NCBI RefSeq assembly: GCF_014649375.1
Contig: NZ_BMSX01000003.1
Location: forward strand, 1-64,000
Length of the DNA stretch: 64,000 bases
Reading direction: 5' to 3'
From: Streptomyces aurantiogriseus
Lineage (GTDB): Bacteria > Actinomycetota > Actinomycetes > Streptomycetales > Streptomycetaceae
Below the pieces are notes generated by a model. That model was not told the DNA's origin and made no database searches. It saw only the letters and a list, made by a program, of their open reading frames with translations. Numbering within the stretch: position 1 is the first letter of the stretch; each line of letters begins with the position of its first letter. This document shows positions 47,815-60,723 of this stretch, one piece after another. Made by a program: the position numbers and the translations under genes.

Positions 47815-48200
47815 CGGGCCACATAACACACGCCTGCCAGGGGACAAAACAGGCACCCCCGAGGCGGTGAGCATTCCGGTGGTGGGTACCCGGCCGCAGT
47901 GTGAAAAGCGCGTACCTTCGGATAAGCGCAGGTCACACGCCTTGCGTCGGTCGGCGTGTCGGTGGCGTTGCTTTTGTTTTGACCGGAGTCGGCGCGCTGG
48001 GTACGCTCAGACCTTGTGCCTGGGGTGTGCCCTGGCTCTCGTGCGTGCCTTCAACCGCACCGGAGCCGAGAGCGGCCACCGTAATCTGCGCCTCTTTCTG
48101 CCTTGCGGCGGGAGTCCGCGGGATTCGACACACCCGACCGCGTGGGTCGGCGACGTTCCAGGTTAGCTGTACCCATCGGCACACAGAAACCGGAGAAGTA
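47815..48200 (+). promoter_or_regulatory. rpsL upstream region: promoter and leader
   Basis: This 386-base gap has no supported gene. TTGACC (47979-47984) and TACGCT (48002-48007) with a 17-base spacer are a good promoter for rpsL-rpsG-fusA. The resulting leader is about 185 bases and contains the hairpin CCCGACCGCGTGGGTCGG at 48133-48150 shared with the rpsJ leader. Confidence 0.7.
48133..48150 (+). promoter_or_regulatory. Leader hairpin shared with rpsJ
   Basis: CCGACC and GGTCGG form a 6-bp stem in the rpsL leader. The 18-bp sequence and the flanking CGACAC recur in the rpsJ leader at 62754-62771. Confidence 0.6.
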
Positions 48201-48572
48201 GTGCCTACGATCCAGCAGCTGGTCCGCAAGGGCCGGCAGGACAAGGTCGAGAAGAACAAGACGCCCGCACTCGAGGGTTCCCCTCAGCGTCGCGGCGTCT
48301 GCACGCGTGTGTTCACGACCACCCCGAAGAAGCCGAACTCGGCCCTGCGTAAGGTCGCGCGTGTGCGTCTGACCAGCGGGATCGAAGTCACCGCTTACAT
48401 TCCGGGTGAGGGACACAACCTGCAGGAGCACTCCATCGTGCTCGTGCGCGGCGGCCGTGTGAAGGACCTGCCGGGTGTTCGCTACAAGATCATCCGTGGC
48501 TCCCTCGACACCCAGGGTGTCAAGAACCGCAAGCAGGCCCGCAGCCGTTACGGCGCCAAGAAGGAGAAGTAA
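48201..48572 (+). CDS. rpsL: 30S ribosomal protein S12
   Basis: The protein has 123 residues with GTG start 48201, preceded by GGAGAAGTA. Lys43 ([17 protein letters not shown]) and Lys88 ([10 protein letters not shown]) are wild type, so no streptomycin-resistance substitution is present. It is the first gene of the str operon and is followed 2 bases later by rpsG. Confidence 0.97.
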   Translation: MPTIQQLVRKGRQDKVEKNKTPALEGSPQRRGVCTRVFTTTPKKPNSALRKVARVRLTSGIEVTAYIPGEGHNLQEHSIVLVRGGRVKDLPGVRYKIIRGSLDTQGVKNRKQARSRYGAKKEK

Positions 48573-48574
48573 GA

Positions 48575-49045
48575 ATGCCTCGTAAGGGCCCCGCCCCGAA
48601 GCGCCCGGTCATCATCGACCCGGTCTACGGTTCTCCTCTGGTGACCTCCCTGATCAACAAGGTGCTGCTGAACGGCAAGCGCTCGACTGCCGAGCGGATC
48701 GTTTACGGCGCCATGGAGGGCCTGCGCGACAAGACCGGCAACGACCCGGTCATCACGCTCAAGCGCGCTCTCGAGAACATCAAGCCGACCATCGAGGTCA
48801 AGTCCCGCCGTGTCGGTGGCGCCACCTACCAGGTCCCGGTCGAGGTCAAGCCCGGCCGTGCCAACACCCTGGCGCTGCGCTGGCTCGTCGGCTACTCCCG
48901 CGCCCGTCGCGAGAAGACCATGACCGAGCGTCTGCTGAACGAGCTCCTCGACGCGTCCAACGGCCTCGGTGCCGCTGTGAAGAAGCGCGAGGACACGCAC
49001 AAGATGGCCGAGTCCAACAAGGCCTTCGCGCACTACCGCTGGTAG
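48575..49045 (+). CDS. rpsG: 30S ribosomal protein S7
   Basis: The protein has 156 residues ([20 protein letters not shown]). It nucleates the 30S head by binding the 3' major domain of 16S rRNA. The C-terminal [20 protein letters not shown] is typical. It sits between rpsL and fusA. Confidence 0.97.
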   Translation: MPRKGPAPKRPVIIDPVYGSPLVTSLINKVLLNGKRSTAERIVYGAMEGLRDKTGNDPVITLKRALENIKPTIEVKSRRVGGATYQVPVEVKPGRANTLALRWLVGYSRARREKTMTERLLNELLDASNGLGAAVKKREDTHKMAESNKAFAHYRW

Positions 49046-49084
49046 TCGCAGTCCACATCGAGACCGAGAGAAGACTGAAGCCTT

Positions 49085-51211
<2,127 letters not shown>

Positions 51212-51367
51212 CGGACCCCGTCCGTACGCCGTAGGCTTGACTCCGGAGCCTCACGGGGGAAACGCGCACATTCGTGGGTGTTTGCCCCGGGGCCCGGGAC
51301 TTAACAGCAAAGATCACCTGGCGCCGATGAAGTAAGGCGTACAGAACCACTCCACAGGAGGACCCCA

Positions 51368-52561
<1,194 letters not shown>

Positions 52562-52615
52562 GTTCGCTCGCTTGAGGGTCGGCCTGACCCGGGTCAGTTG
52601 ACCTGAAGAGGCCTG

Positions 52616-52651
52616 AAGGGGCCCGTACGACTCCGGTCGTACGGGCCCCTT
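52616..52651 (+). terminator. Hairpin terminator after tuf
   Basis: AAGGGGCCCGTACGAC and GTCGTACGGGCCCCTT form a perfect 16-bp stem with a TCCG loop. Confidence 0.88.
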
Positions 52652-52757
52652 CGCGTGTCGTGTGTGCGGTAGGTGAACCGTTGGGGAACGCTCGTCGGCG
52701 TAACCGATGAGGCTGCTGTGGCGGCCGTAGCCTGATCCGTCGGACCCACCGACGAGG

Positions 52758-53909
52758 ATGACTGGCTTGTCTCTCATACGCGACGTGCAGCCGCTGCCCC
52801 CGCTCGCCGCACCGTCCCCACCCGTTGCCGTCACGCACCGCCGCGAGCGCGGCTCCCGGCTCCACGCCGTCGACGGCATCCGCCTGCTCGCCGCGCTGAT
52901 GGTCGCGCTCCACCACTTCGCGGGCACGAACCGCGTGAACCAGCCGGACAACCGGATCTGGGACCGCCCGGTCTCCGACATCATGCCGACGGTCTTCCAC
53001 GTGGCGAGCTACGGCTGGATCGGCGTCGAGATCTTCTTCGTCATCAGCGGTTTCGTGATCTGCATGTCGTGCTGGGGCCGGACGCCGAAGCAGTTCTTCG
53101 TCTCACGGGTGATCCGTCTGTATCCCGCGTACTGGTTCGCGGTGCTGTTCACCACGGGTGTGCTGGTGGCGCTGCCGGGCGTGTGGGAGCGCCTGCCCTG
53201 GCGGGACGTCCTGCTGAACCTGACGATGCTGCAGTCGGGTTCGGGCGTGCGGAACGTCGACGGCGTGTACTGGACGCTCTGGTCCGAGCTCCGCTTCTAT
53301 CTCCTCTTCCTGGTCGTCGTCGCCACGGGCCTGACGTACCGCAAGGTCGTGCTGTTCTGCTGCGTGTGGGGCGTCGCGGCGATGCTGGCGCCCGTGGCGA
53401 AGCTGCCGCTGCTGGAGCTGATCGCCAACCCCGAGGGCGCCTGGTACTTCATCGCCGGCCTGGCGCTGTATCTGATGCATCGTTTCGGCCAGGACCTGCT
53501 GCTGTGGGGCATCCTCGGCATGTCCTGGCTGATGGCCCAGCGGGAACTGGGCCTGCGCGTCGACGAGGTCGAGCATGTGTCGAGCTGGCGGGGCGCGGTG
53601 CTGATCTTCACCGTGTTCCTGCTGACGATGGTCGCGATCGCCCTGGGCCACACGGACCGGATCCGTGGGCGGTGGCTGGTGACGGCGGGCAGCCTGACGT
53701 ATCCGCTGTACCTGACGCACTACGCGGCCGGTACGACGGTGATCAACCGCCTCCGCGACACGATGGACGCACGGCTGCTGGTGGGCGTCGTCCTCGTCGG
53801 CTTCCTGGTGCTGAGCTGGCTGGTGCACCGGTTCGTGGAGCGGCCGGTGGCGGGGGTGGTGAAGCGGGGGCTGGAGACGGCGTTCGTCCGGGTGCGGACT
53901 GCCCGGTAG
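52758..53909 (+). CDS. Acyltransferase-3 family membrane protein
   Basis: The protein has 383 residues. The N-terminal [20 protein letters not shown] holds the family His; [20 protein letters not shown] and [20 protein letters not shown] follow, with about nine or ten membrane segments in total. This family O-acylates extracytoplasmic sugars or glycolipids. The ribosome binding site is weak and an alternative start downstream is possible. It stands alone between the tuf terminator and the WXG unit. Confidence 0.82.
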   Translation: MTGLSLIRDVQPLPPLAAPSPPVAVTHRRERGSRLHAVDGIRLLAALMVALHHFAGTNRVNQPDNRIWDRPVSDIMPTVFHVASYGWIGVEIFFVISGFVICMSCWGRTPKQFFVSRVIRLYPAYWFAVLFTTGVLVALPGVWERLPWRDVLLNLTMLQSGSGVRNVDGVYWTLWSELRFYLLFLVVVATGLTYRKVVLFCCVWGVAAMLAPVAKLPLLELIANPEGAWYFIAGLALYLMHRFGQDLLLWGILGMSWLMAQRELGLRVDEVEHVSSWRGAVLIFTVFLLTMVAIALGHTDRIRGRWLVTAGSLTYPLYLTHYAAGTTVINRLRDTMDARLLVGVVLVGFLVLSWLVHRFVERPVAGVVKRGLETAFVRVRTAR

Positions 53910-54024
53910 TCACGGAGGAATCGTGTAGCACTGGTGTCACAACCCGCAGTGTTCGAACACGGCGTCAGAAACCGTTGCTAGTCTGCCCGCCGTACGCCGG
54001 CTGAGCGCACGGGGGAAGGCAGTC

Positions 54025-54483
54025 ATGACACAGCCGACAGGGGAACAGCACAGAGCCGCCAGTGGGGCCGAGGGCCCTGTCGGCACGCGGCTGAACCAGA
54101 TTCCGTCCGATCCGGGGGGTTCAGCGGGGGGTTTCCCCTCCGGGGGCCAGAAGAAGGACCTGGCGTCGTCGCCCGCCCAGAAGAGGGCGGCGGCCAAGGC
54201 CATCGAGGACGACATCGAGCCCGGCACGAAGAAGGCCGGCGACTGGGCGGACACCGAGACGGACGCGGTCGTCAAGGCGTTCGGACCGCAGGACGGCGAG
54301 GGGTGGATCACGTCGGCGGCCCTGAAGAAGGCCCACAGGACGTGGGGCGAACAGGTCACGAACCTGATGAACCGGCTCGCGTCGGAGAAGGCGGCGCTGC
54401 GGGGCACCAACACGGTGCTGCAGGGCACGGACCTCGGAGTCGGCAACGGCATCCGTCAGTCCTCGAACCTCGACGCGTACTGA
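54025..54483 (+). CDS. WXG100/T7SS-related small protein
   Basis: The protein has 152 residues. A disordered Gly/Ser N-terminus is followed by helices (SSPAQKRAAAKAIEDDIEPG, VVKAFGPQDGEGWITSAALK, TWGEQVTNLMNRLASEKAAL). The helical hairpin size and position ahead of a WXG-type protein suggest a type VII-associated partner. No signal peptide is seen. Assignment is by context. Confidence 0.6.
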   Translation: MTQPTGEQHRAASGAEGPVGTRLNQIPSDPGGSAGGFPSGGQKKDLASSPAQKRAAAKAIEDDIEPGTKKAGDWADTETDAVVKAFGPQDGEGWITSAALKKAHRTWGEQVTNLMNRLASEKAALRGTNTVLQGTDLGVGNGIRQSSNLDAY

Positions 54484-54565
54484 GCCGGCGCCGAGTCAGC
54501 GCCGCGTCCGCGGCGCGTCAGCGCGCTGAGTCCCACCGAGTCCGACCACGCCTGACGGGGGCCCC

Positions 54566-55912
54566 ATGCCGACGTACCACGAGATCATGACGACCGACCT
54601 GTCCACGCTCACGACGGCCGCCGACCGCTGGGACGGCATGGCCGCGGAGTTCACCAAGCAGGAGAAGGCCTACAAGCGCGATGTGCACGGCATCACCATG
54701 GGCGACTCCTGGGTGGGCCTGAGCGCGTACGCGGCCAACCGGCGTTTCGACACCACGCTCAAGGAGTTCCAGAACGCCCAGGTCGAGGCCAAGGCGATCG
54801 CCTCGCTGCTGCGGGACGCGCACACGCAGTTCGTCGCCCTGCGGGGCAAGCTCAAGTCGGCCCGCCAGGACGCCGTCGACGCCGGCATGAAGGTGTCGGA
54901 CCAGGGCGTCGTCACCTTCGACACCGAGAAGCTGACCCAGGGCGAACGCACCGCCTACGTCCACGATCCCGACTACCAGGACAGCGTCCGCAAGGCGGTC
55001 GCCTCCTGGCAGCAGCTCATCGACCAGCTCGTGAAGGACGTGGGGGAGGCCGACAAGGGCGTCGAGATCGCCTTCGCGGCCGTCGTGATCGACTCCGACC
55101 TGAGCGACGGCACCCTCAACGGCTTCAACGGCAAGGCCTACGGCGACATCGAGAGGTACGAGGCCGAGGCGGCGGCGGCCAAGGAGGGCCTGAAGATCTC
55201 CGGGTGGGTCTCGGAGCGCAAGTTCACGGTGACGGGACCCGACGTCGGGTACAGCGTCACCGGGCCCAAGTACGGCAAGGAGGCCTCGTTCAAGGCCTAC
55301 GCCGACCTCTTCCACCTCACCGCGGAACGCAAGCTGACCAACGGGCAGTGGAAGCTCTCCGGCATCGCCGACGTCTACGGGGGAGCCAGGGCCACCGCGA
55401 ACGCGGGGTTCACGGACAAGGGCCTCGTCGCCAAGGCCGAGGCGTCCGTGGGCATACGGGCACTGGCCGAAGGCCGGGCCGAGTACGGGCCGTACGCCGG
55501 TGCGTACTTGCGGGCCGAGGGCTTCGCCGGAGCCGAGGCCGGAACCAGCCTCAAGCTGACCAGGGAGGAGATCACCGTCGGCGGAAAGGCGTTCGCCGGG
55601 GCGAAGGGCGGCGTCGCCGGCGGTGTGGAAGTCTTCGGGATCGGTGTCGGCGGGACGGCTGAGGGGTGGAAAGGCCCTGGTGCGGAGGCCTGGTGGGGCG
55701 TCAAGAAGGACGAGGAGAGCGGGGTGTGGAAGCTCGGCGGGGAGGCGGGCGTCTCCCCCGGTATCGGCGGCAGCCTGGGCCTGGAGATCACCGTCGACCC
55801 GGACAAGGTGTCCCAGAGCGTCGGTGCCGCGGCCGACGCGGTGGGCGACGGGCTCGACGCGATCGGGGACACCGCCGGTTCGGTCAAGGACACCGTCACC
55901 GGCTGGTTCTGA
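54566..55912 (+). CDS. Large WXG-type protein with glycine-rich C-terminus
   Basis: The protein has 448 residues. Residues 1-130 are a WXG-like helical hairpin (LTTAADRWDGMAAEFTKQEK, ITMGDSWVGLSAYAANRRFD, with a W-x-G-like turn SWVG). A linker helix follows to about 200. Residues 215-400 are beta/glycine-rich repeats (AYADLFHLTAERKLTNGQWK, AEASVGIRALAEGRAEYGPY, YLRAEGFAGAEAGTSLKLTR), and a short amphipathic helix ends it. It is probably exported by a type VII system; the role of the repeat domain is unknown. Confidence 0.65.
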   Translation: MPTYHEIMTTDLSTLTTAADRWDGMAAEFTKQEKAYKRDVHGITMGDSWVGLSAYAANRRFDTTLKEFQNAQVEAKAIASLLRDAHTQFVALRGKLKSARQDAVDAGMKVSDQGVVTFDTEKLTQGERTAYVHDPDYQDSVRKAVASWQQLIDQLVKDVGEADKGVEIAFAAVVIDSDLSDGTLNGFNGKAYGDIERYEAEAAAAKEGLKISGWVSERKFTVTGPDVGYSVTGPKYGKEASFKAYADLFHLTAERKLTNGQWKLSGIADVYGGARATANAGFTDKGLVAKAEASVGIRALAEGRAEYGPYAGAYLRAEGFAGAEAGTSLKLTREEITVGGKAFAGAKGGVAGGVEVFGIGVGGTAEGWKGPGAEAWWGVKKDEESGVWKLGGEAGVSPGIGGSLGLEITVDPDKVSQSVGAAADAVGDGLDAIGDTAGSVKDTVTGWF

Positions 55913-55950
55913 TGTACTCGCCCACGTCCCCCACGGAAGGAGGGCACGCC

Positions 55951-56448
55951 ATGCCCACTCCACTGCCGGTGCCGATCGCCTTCCGCCTGCCCGAGGGCTG
56001 GCTCCCGGCCCGCCCGGAGGGGCTCGAAGCCCCGGGAGTGGCCTTCGCAGCGGTGCATCCGCAGCCGGACGCCGGGTTCAGCGCCAACATCACCGTCGAC
56101 GGCGAGATCCCGCCGGAGACGGCGACGCTGGCCGACCTCGCCGACGAGTCGGTGGAGCAGCTGCGCCAGGTCGCCGAGTCGGTGCAGGTGGCCGGCCGCC
56201 GCGAGGTCGGCTCCGCCGAGGCGCCCGCCCTGACACAGCGGCTGGTCTTCTCGGCCGTCGCCGGCGAGACGCGACGCGACCTCGTCCAGTCCCAGGTGTA
56301 CCTGTCCCTGCAGGACGTGGCGGATCCGCACAAGCGGGCGGTGATCCGGCTGGCGCTGACGGCCACGGCGGCCCAGCACGACGCCGTCCTCGGGGACTTC
56401 CAGGACTTCGTGCGCACGGTGCGGCCGGACACGGGAACGGAGGCTTAA
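55951..56448 (+). CDS. DUF1795/LpqN-like T7SS-associated protein
   Basis: The protein has 165 residues from ATG 55951, with GGAAGGAGGGC upstream; ATG 55912 is also in frame. The single alpha/beta domain (FRLPEGWLPARPEGLEAPGV, LADLADESVEQLRQVAESVQ, LTQRLVFSAVAGETRRDLVQ) is of the DcrB/LpqN type that accompanies type VII genes in actinobacteria. No signal peptide is seen. It follows the large WXG protein. Confidence 0.6.
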   Translation: MPTPLPVPIAFRLPEGWLPARPEGLEAPGVAFAAVHPQPDAGFSANITVDGEIPPETATLADLADESVEQLRQVAESVQVAGRREVGSAEAPALTQRLVFSAVAGETRRDLVQSQVYLSLQDVADPHKRAVIRLALTATAAQHDAVLGDFQDFVRTVRPDTGTEA

Positions 56449-56450
56449 CG

Positions 56451-56924
56451 ATGGGTTTGTGGAGCAGGTTCCGGGACAAACGAACCGGCACCAAGTACCC
56501 CGACAGCGGTGTCGAACCGCTGCCTGCCATGGAGGTCCGCGCCGCGCTGCTCGCGCTCAACGGCACGGGCGTGCCGTTCCGGGTGCGCAACGCCCTCCCC
56601 GAGGAGAAGGCCGACCTGGTGGCGGAGTGGCAGGTCCCGCAACTGAAGATGACCCTCAAGACCCGGATGCGCTTCGTCGCGGAGAAGGGCGAGGTGCTCA
56701 CGCTCGACGAGCGGTGGGACAGGTCGCCCGAGACCGGCGGCCGACGGTACGGGCGGGGGCCTGCGCCCACCGTCTCCCGCCAGTGGACGTACGAGAAGGG
56801 CCCCGACGGCCGCAGGCGCAAGGTCGAGACGTTCCGCTTCGACTCCCGGGACATGCGGAACCCCCTGCAGAAGATCGTCCTCAGCTCGGGGTGGACCTGG
56901 CGGGGGGTGCTGTCCAGGTGGTGA
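56451..56924 (+). CDS. Hypothetical protein at end of WXG unit
   Basis: The protein has 157 residues from ATG 56451, 2 bases after the previous stop, so probably coupled. It is basic, with beta-type sequence (VRAALLALNGTGVPFRVRNA, LKMTLKTRMRFVAEKGEVLT, KVETFRFDSRDMRNPLQKIV). No domain is recognised. It is the last gene of the rightward unit. Confidence 0.65.
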   Translation: MGLWSRFRDKRTGTKYPDSGVEPLPAMEVRAALLALNGTGVPFRVRNALPEEKADLVAEWQVPQLKMTLKTRMRFVAEKGEVLTLDERWDRSPETGGRRYGRGPAPTVSRQWTYEKGPDGRRRKVETFRFDSRDMRNPLQKIVLSSGWTWRGVLSRW

Positions 56925-56982
56925 GGCCGGCGGGACGTGGGCCCTGCCTCTACTTGACCACCTCTGCGGACCGGACGTGTGG

Positions 56983-57288
56983 TCAGGCAGCCATCGCCAG
57001 ACCCAGGAGCACCGCTAACACCACGGGCAGGAGCGTGACCGCGAGCGCGGTGCCGGCTGCCACCACTCGGAGCGTTCGCAGGGACCGGCGGTGGGGGAGG
57101 GCCCAGGCGAGCGCGAACAGGCCCATGGCCCAGTAGAGGAAGACCCCGAAGCCGCTGGTGGAGCCGTCGGCCCGGAACAGGCTGTACTCCCACGCGAGGA
57201 GCGGCACACCGGGCAGGGAGGCCACGAGAGGCGCCTTCCACCAGGTCCTGTGGGGGGTGTGAAGCCGCGGCAGAGAGTTCTCGGTCAT
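56983..57288 (-). CDS. Small membrane protein
   Basis: The protein has 101 residues from ATG 57288; ATG 57324 is less likely. Three hydrophobic segments (APLVASLPGVPLLAWEYSLF, GFGVFLYWAMGLFALAWALP, VVAAGTALAVTLLPVVLAVL) suggest an integral membrane protein. The function is unknown. Confidence 0.6.
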   Translation of the reverse strand: MTENSLPRLHTPHRTWWKAPLVASLPGVPLLAWEYSLFRADGSTSGFGVFLYWAMGLFALAWALPHRRSLRTLRVVAAGTALAVTLLPVVLAVLLGLAMAA

Positions 57289-57404
57289 GGGCTTCACCCC
57301 ATCACCGCGGGAAGCCGCGGGCATCCGGATACGTACTCAGCCCTCTCGCGCGCCGGTACTCACCTCGACCAGGCAGGCCCCGGAGGGCCTTGCGCGGGCT
57401 TCTC

Positions 57405-58706
57405 TCAGCGGTAGCGGATCACGTGCAGCCGGTGCACGCCCGTCGGATCCGGTGACGCGGGGGAGCCGGTCGCACCGTCGACGAGGATCACGCCGCCCGC
57501 GATCTTGCGAGCGGTGACCAACCACCCCACGGCTTCGCGTGACCGGCCGTCCGTACGGCGCACCCAGACCAGCGCCCGGGCTTCGTCGGGCAGGGCCGAC
57601 AGGGCTTCGATCGCGCTCATCCAGTCCTCGTGCTCGGACACGGAGAGGACCGAGCCCAGCTCCGAGAGCGTCGGCTCGAACCAGGCGGCGCGGCCGGGCT
57701 GGGGCGGAGCGGGGAGGCCGGCCGCGCCGGGATTCTCGCCGGCGTCCCAGCGGGACAGCCAGGTCCAGGGGTCCGAGTTGGGCAGTCCGAACGGCGCGGT
57801 GTCGTCCTTGGGGACGACGAGCGTGGCGTCGAGGAGGGCGTCCTGCCAGTGGCCGTCGCGCAGAAAGCGGACGGTGTTGCAGGAGAAGACCCAGCCGCGC
57901 GCGGTCTCGTCCTGGGGCGTCGGCCCGTCCAGGACGACCTGACCCTGGTAGGCGTCGTCGAGCCAGAGCCGGGCCTTGTCGACCGCGGAGGCGAAGTCCA
58001 CCGCCGACCGCTCCCACGGCAGTCGCCGGGGGGCGTGTGCGGCGGGCAAGGCCCGGAGGAGGACCAGTTCGCGCACCTGGTCAGTGTCGAGCCGGGCGAG
58101 CGAGGACGTCAGCCCGTCCAGCAGGACGACCTGCCCCTTGTTGTTGTGCGCGTACAGCAGGTTGCCGGTCGCCTCGTGGCCGCCGATCTCCCGCCGTACC
58201 CACACCACGCCCCGGGTGTCCGGGCCCGGCTCGGTGACGGCCTTGACCACGTCGTCCCAGCGGTCGACGGGGGTCCGCGTGAACTCGGGGAAATAGCGGC
58301 GCTTCAGGCGCGCGACCCAGCCCGGCGCCTCGTCGGACGGGCGCCAGGGCAGCGGCACCGAGGGGGCACCGCTGATCGCGCTGTGCAGGGCCACCGTGCA
58401 GCCCCGGGCGTTGATCCGGCGGGGCTGGCCCTCGACCCGGAACGCCGCCTCCTCGGGTGAGGCGGCCGGGGCCAGGTCCGCCAGCGGGTTGCTCGGCGCG
58501 GGGTGGAACGGGGCACCGCCGTCCTTGGGCACCACCACGGAGGCCGCCAGCATCGGCGTCTCCGGATACCCCGGCTGCGGCACCGCCCGGCAGGAGAACA
58601 GCCAGGCGGTGGGGGTTTCGTGGACGGGATGGGGGGCGGCGAGCTGGACAAGGCCGCCGTAGGTGGCGTTGAGCCAGGCGACGGCGCGGTCGTGAGGGAC
58701 AGACAC
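57405..58706 (-). CDS. Double YrhB (Imm35)-like protein
   Basis: The protein has 433 residues from GTG 58706, 4 bases after the stop of the upstream Imm35 gene. It contains two copies of a YrhB-type domain: WLNATYGGLVQLAAPHPVHE...TAWLFSCRAV...VVVPKDGGAPFHP and WLDDAYQGQVVLDGPTPQDE...GWVFSCNTV...VVPKDDTAPFGLP. The segment after each is also similar (TRGVVWVRREIGGHEATGNL and ARALVWVRRTDGRSREAVGW), so the gene arose by internal duplication. It is likely an immunity or toxin-associated protein. Confidence 0.7.
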   Translation of the reverse strand: MSVPHDRAVAWLNATYGGLVQLAAPHPVHETPTAWLFSCRAVPQPGYPETPMLAASVVVPKDGGAPFHPAPSNPLADLAPAASPEEAAFRVEGQPRRINARGCTVALHSAISGAPSVPLPWRPSDEAPGWVARLKRRYFPEFTRTPVDRWDDVVKAVTEPGPDTRGVVWVRREIGGHEATGNLLYAHNNKGQVVLLDGLTSSLARLDTDQVRELVLLRALPAAHAPRRLPWERSAVDFASAVDKARLWLDDAYQGQVVLDGPTPQDETARGWVFSCNTVRFLRDGHWQDALLDATLVVPKDDTAPFGLPNSDPWTWLSRWDAGENPGAAGLPAPPQPGRAAWFEPTLSELGSVLSVSEHEDWMSAIEALSALPDEARALVWVRRTDGRSREAVGWLVTARKIAGGVILVDGATGSPASPDPTGVHRLHVIRYR

Positions 58707-58710
58707 CTCG

Positions 58711-59013
58711 CTATCCCTTCTTGGGGGGCCAGTTGCCCGTGGCGCGCATCTCCATGTACTGCTCCGTCGGAGGGAACGTCGGCGCGAAGTGGGCAGGCGT
58801 CCCGTCATGGGGGACGACCACGACGGAGCTGAAGGGGGCCTTGGTGAAGTCGCCCGTCTCGATGTGCTCCTTGAAGTCGAAGCGTACGGTCCACCCGTAA
58901 GGGAATTCGATGGCCGTGTCCGGAAGCATGACGATGGAATCCGGCCGGTCCGGATAGCCCGCAGTCTTCAGGAAATGAGCGCCGGCCGAGACGGCCTCTT
59001 CTTTGGTCACCAT
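58711..59013 (-). CDS. Imm35 (YrhB-like) immunity protein
   Basis: The protein has 100 residues (MVTKEEAVSAGAHFLKTAGY...FPYGWTVRFDFKEH). The YrhB fold is the common immunity domain beside papain-like toxins. ATG 59013 follows the toxin stop directly (TAA-ATG), so it would be made together with the toxin. It probably binds and inhibits that toxin; the pairing is inferred from position and family. Confidence 0.75.
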   Translation of the reverse strand: MVTKEEAVSAGAHFLKTAGYPDRPDSIVMLPDTAIEFPYGWTVRFDFKEHIETGDFTKAPFSSVVVVPHDGTPAHFAPTFPPTEQYMEMRATGNWPPKKG

Positions 59014-60723
59014 TTATTTGACTCCGTCGCGATAAGGGATATGCCCGATGGAGGAGACGTTTTTCTCCAGCATTCCGAGCGTCCCGCTCTGGCCATCGAG
59101 GAACACGACACCATGTGGGGTGTTCACGGCGTTGAAGACGTGTGCCGTGCCGTTCGGGCGACTGATGTAGACGGCACTGCGGGAGCCCTCACCTCGGGCC
59201 TGGAGGTCCTTGATGATGTCATCGTAGCTGTTGACCATGTCGTAGTGGCCCTTGGCCCTGTTGGTCAGGCCGAGCTGCTCCGGCGGGATGTGGTCGCCCG
59301 CCTGCTTGGGCGCGGCGCTCACCTCCTGGCCGTCCATCCTGCGGTCCACCGCGACGACGTTGTGACTGCAGTTGTCCGTGTAACCCGGCATGCCGGTGTT
59401 ATTGACGTCCTTCAGCCACGGATACTCGCTGTCCAGGAATTCCTGTGCCGCCTTCGGATCGACGGAGTCGGCGTGAATGGCCTTTTCCGAGACGTGGTCC
59501 GTGGATTTCGCGAGCCCGCTCCAGTCCTTCCCCGCGGGCCCCGCGATTTCGTCACCGTATTTCAGGCCGTTCGTCGCACCGCTCTCCAGTCCCTCCTTGA
59601 GCCCGGTCCGCAGTGCCGTCCGCCCCAGCCCCGCCCCCTTCGTCCCGAGCAGTTCCGGGAGGAGGCGGCCGATGAACTCGGAGGGGTCCTTCTTGAAGCC
59701 GTCGACGACGGCTTGGACGACGCGTTCGGGGTGGGAGGCGGTGGAGACGAGGCCGGCGAGCGTCATGTTGACGTTCTGCACGTAGGCGGCCGGGTGGGTG
59801 AGGTTGTAGGGGTCCAGGGGGTTCAGGCCGCGGACGAAGTTGAGCAGGCCCGCGGTGCCCTTGAGGGCGCCGCCGACGACGTGGGTGAGCTCGGTGTAGT
59901 AGGCCTGGGCGCCGTCGATCAGGTTGTTGCCGAGCCGGTCCAGCGGTGGTGGTTCGGCGGGGGCGTGGGCGAGGGCGGCCTTGACCTTGGTCTGTGTCTC
60001 GGAGGCGACGGAGTTGCGCTGCTTGCGGGCCTGCGCGAGTTTCTCCCGCGCTGCCCTCATGTCGGCGATACCGGGGTCGTGGAACGGCTCGGGCTGGGGC
60101 CCGGGGTCCTGGTTCGCCTTGATCTTGGCGTTGTAGGCGTCGACCTTCGTGTTGTAGGCGTCCACGGCCTCCACGGAGGCCTTCTTGCCCTGCTTGTAGA
60201 GGCCGATGGCCTCCTGGGCCTGGGTCTGGGCCCACTTGACCGTCTCGGCGTAGGCATCCAGCGCCCCCGCGGCCAGTTCACAGGCGTCGGCCGCGTGCAG
60301 CCACTTCGTGGGGTGCACGCCGAACTTCTCCCGGAAGGCGTTTGCGCTCTCGCCCTTCCAGTTGGAGGAGTCGACCTTCTTCATCCCCGTGCCGACCTTG
60401 TCGAAGGCGGCCTGGAAGTCCTTGAGGTGCTTGGCGCTCTCCCGGATCCTGGCCGGGTTGCCGTGGATGAGCTCGTTGGCCTCCTCGGTCTCGCCGAGTT
60501 GCGCTTCGCCGGGCATGGCGCCGAGGTCGGCGGCGAGCTCGTCACCGAAGTCCTCCACCGCGTCGGCCGCGTCGTGCAGTCCGACGTAGTCCAGCCCGTC
60601 GCCGACCTTGTCGGTGGCGTAGTCGACGCCCTCACCGAGCTTCTTCTTGCCCTCGTCGATGAGGTCCTCGCCGACCTTCAGGCCGGTGTTCAGGCCGTCC
60701 TTGATGTCATCGACGATGCCCAC
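59014..60723 (-). CDS. T7SS polymorphic toxin with papain-like-fold C-terminus
   Basis: The protein has 569 residues from GTG 60723. The N-terminal 330 residues are a helical type VII-exported region with a WXG-like turn (DSSNWKGESANAFREKFGVH) and long helices. A Leu/Gly hinge follows. The C-terminal 120 residues are the papain-fold toxin (glutamine-deamidase type): Cys452 in DNCSHNVVAVDRRMDG, His528 in TAHVFNAVN and Asp543 in VFLDGQSG give the expected triad. The Imm35 gene follows directly. The gene is led by an associated WXG protein gene. Confidence 0.78.
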   Translation of the reverse strand: MGIVDDIKDGLNTGLKVGEDLIDEGKKKLGEGVDYATDKVGDGLDYVGLHDAADAVEDFGDELAADLGAMPGEAQLGETEEANELIHGNPARIRESAKHLKDFQAAFDKVGTGMKKVDSSNWKGESANAFREKFGVHPTKWLHAADACELAAGALDAYAETVKWAQTQAQEAIGLYKQGKKASVEAVDAYNTKVDAYNAKIKANQDPGPQPEPFHDPGIADMRAAREKLAQARKQRNSVASETQTKVKAALAHAPAEPPPLDRLGNNLIDGAQAYYTELTHVVGGALKGTAGLLNFVRGLNPLDPYNLTHPAAYVQNVNMTLAGLVSTASHPERVVQAVVDGFKKDPSEFIGRLLPELLGTKGAGLGRTALRTGLKEGLESGATNGLKYGDEIAGPAGKDWSGLAKSTDHVSEKAIHADSVDPKAAQEFLDSEYPWLKDVNNTGMPGYTDNCSHNVVAVDRRMDGQEVSAAPKQAGDHIPPEQLGLTNRAKGHYDMVNSYDDIIKDLQARGEGSRSAVYISRPNGTAHVFNAVNTPHGVVFLDGQSGTLGMLEKNVSSIGHIPYRDGVK

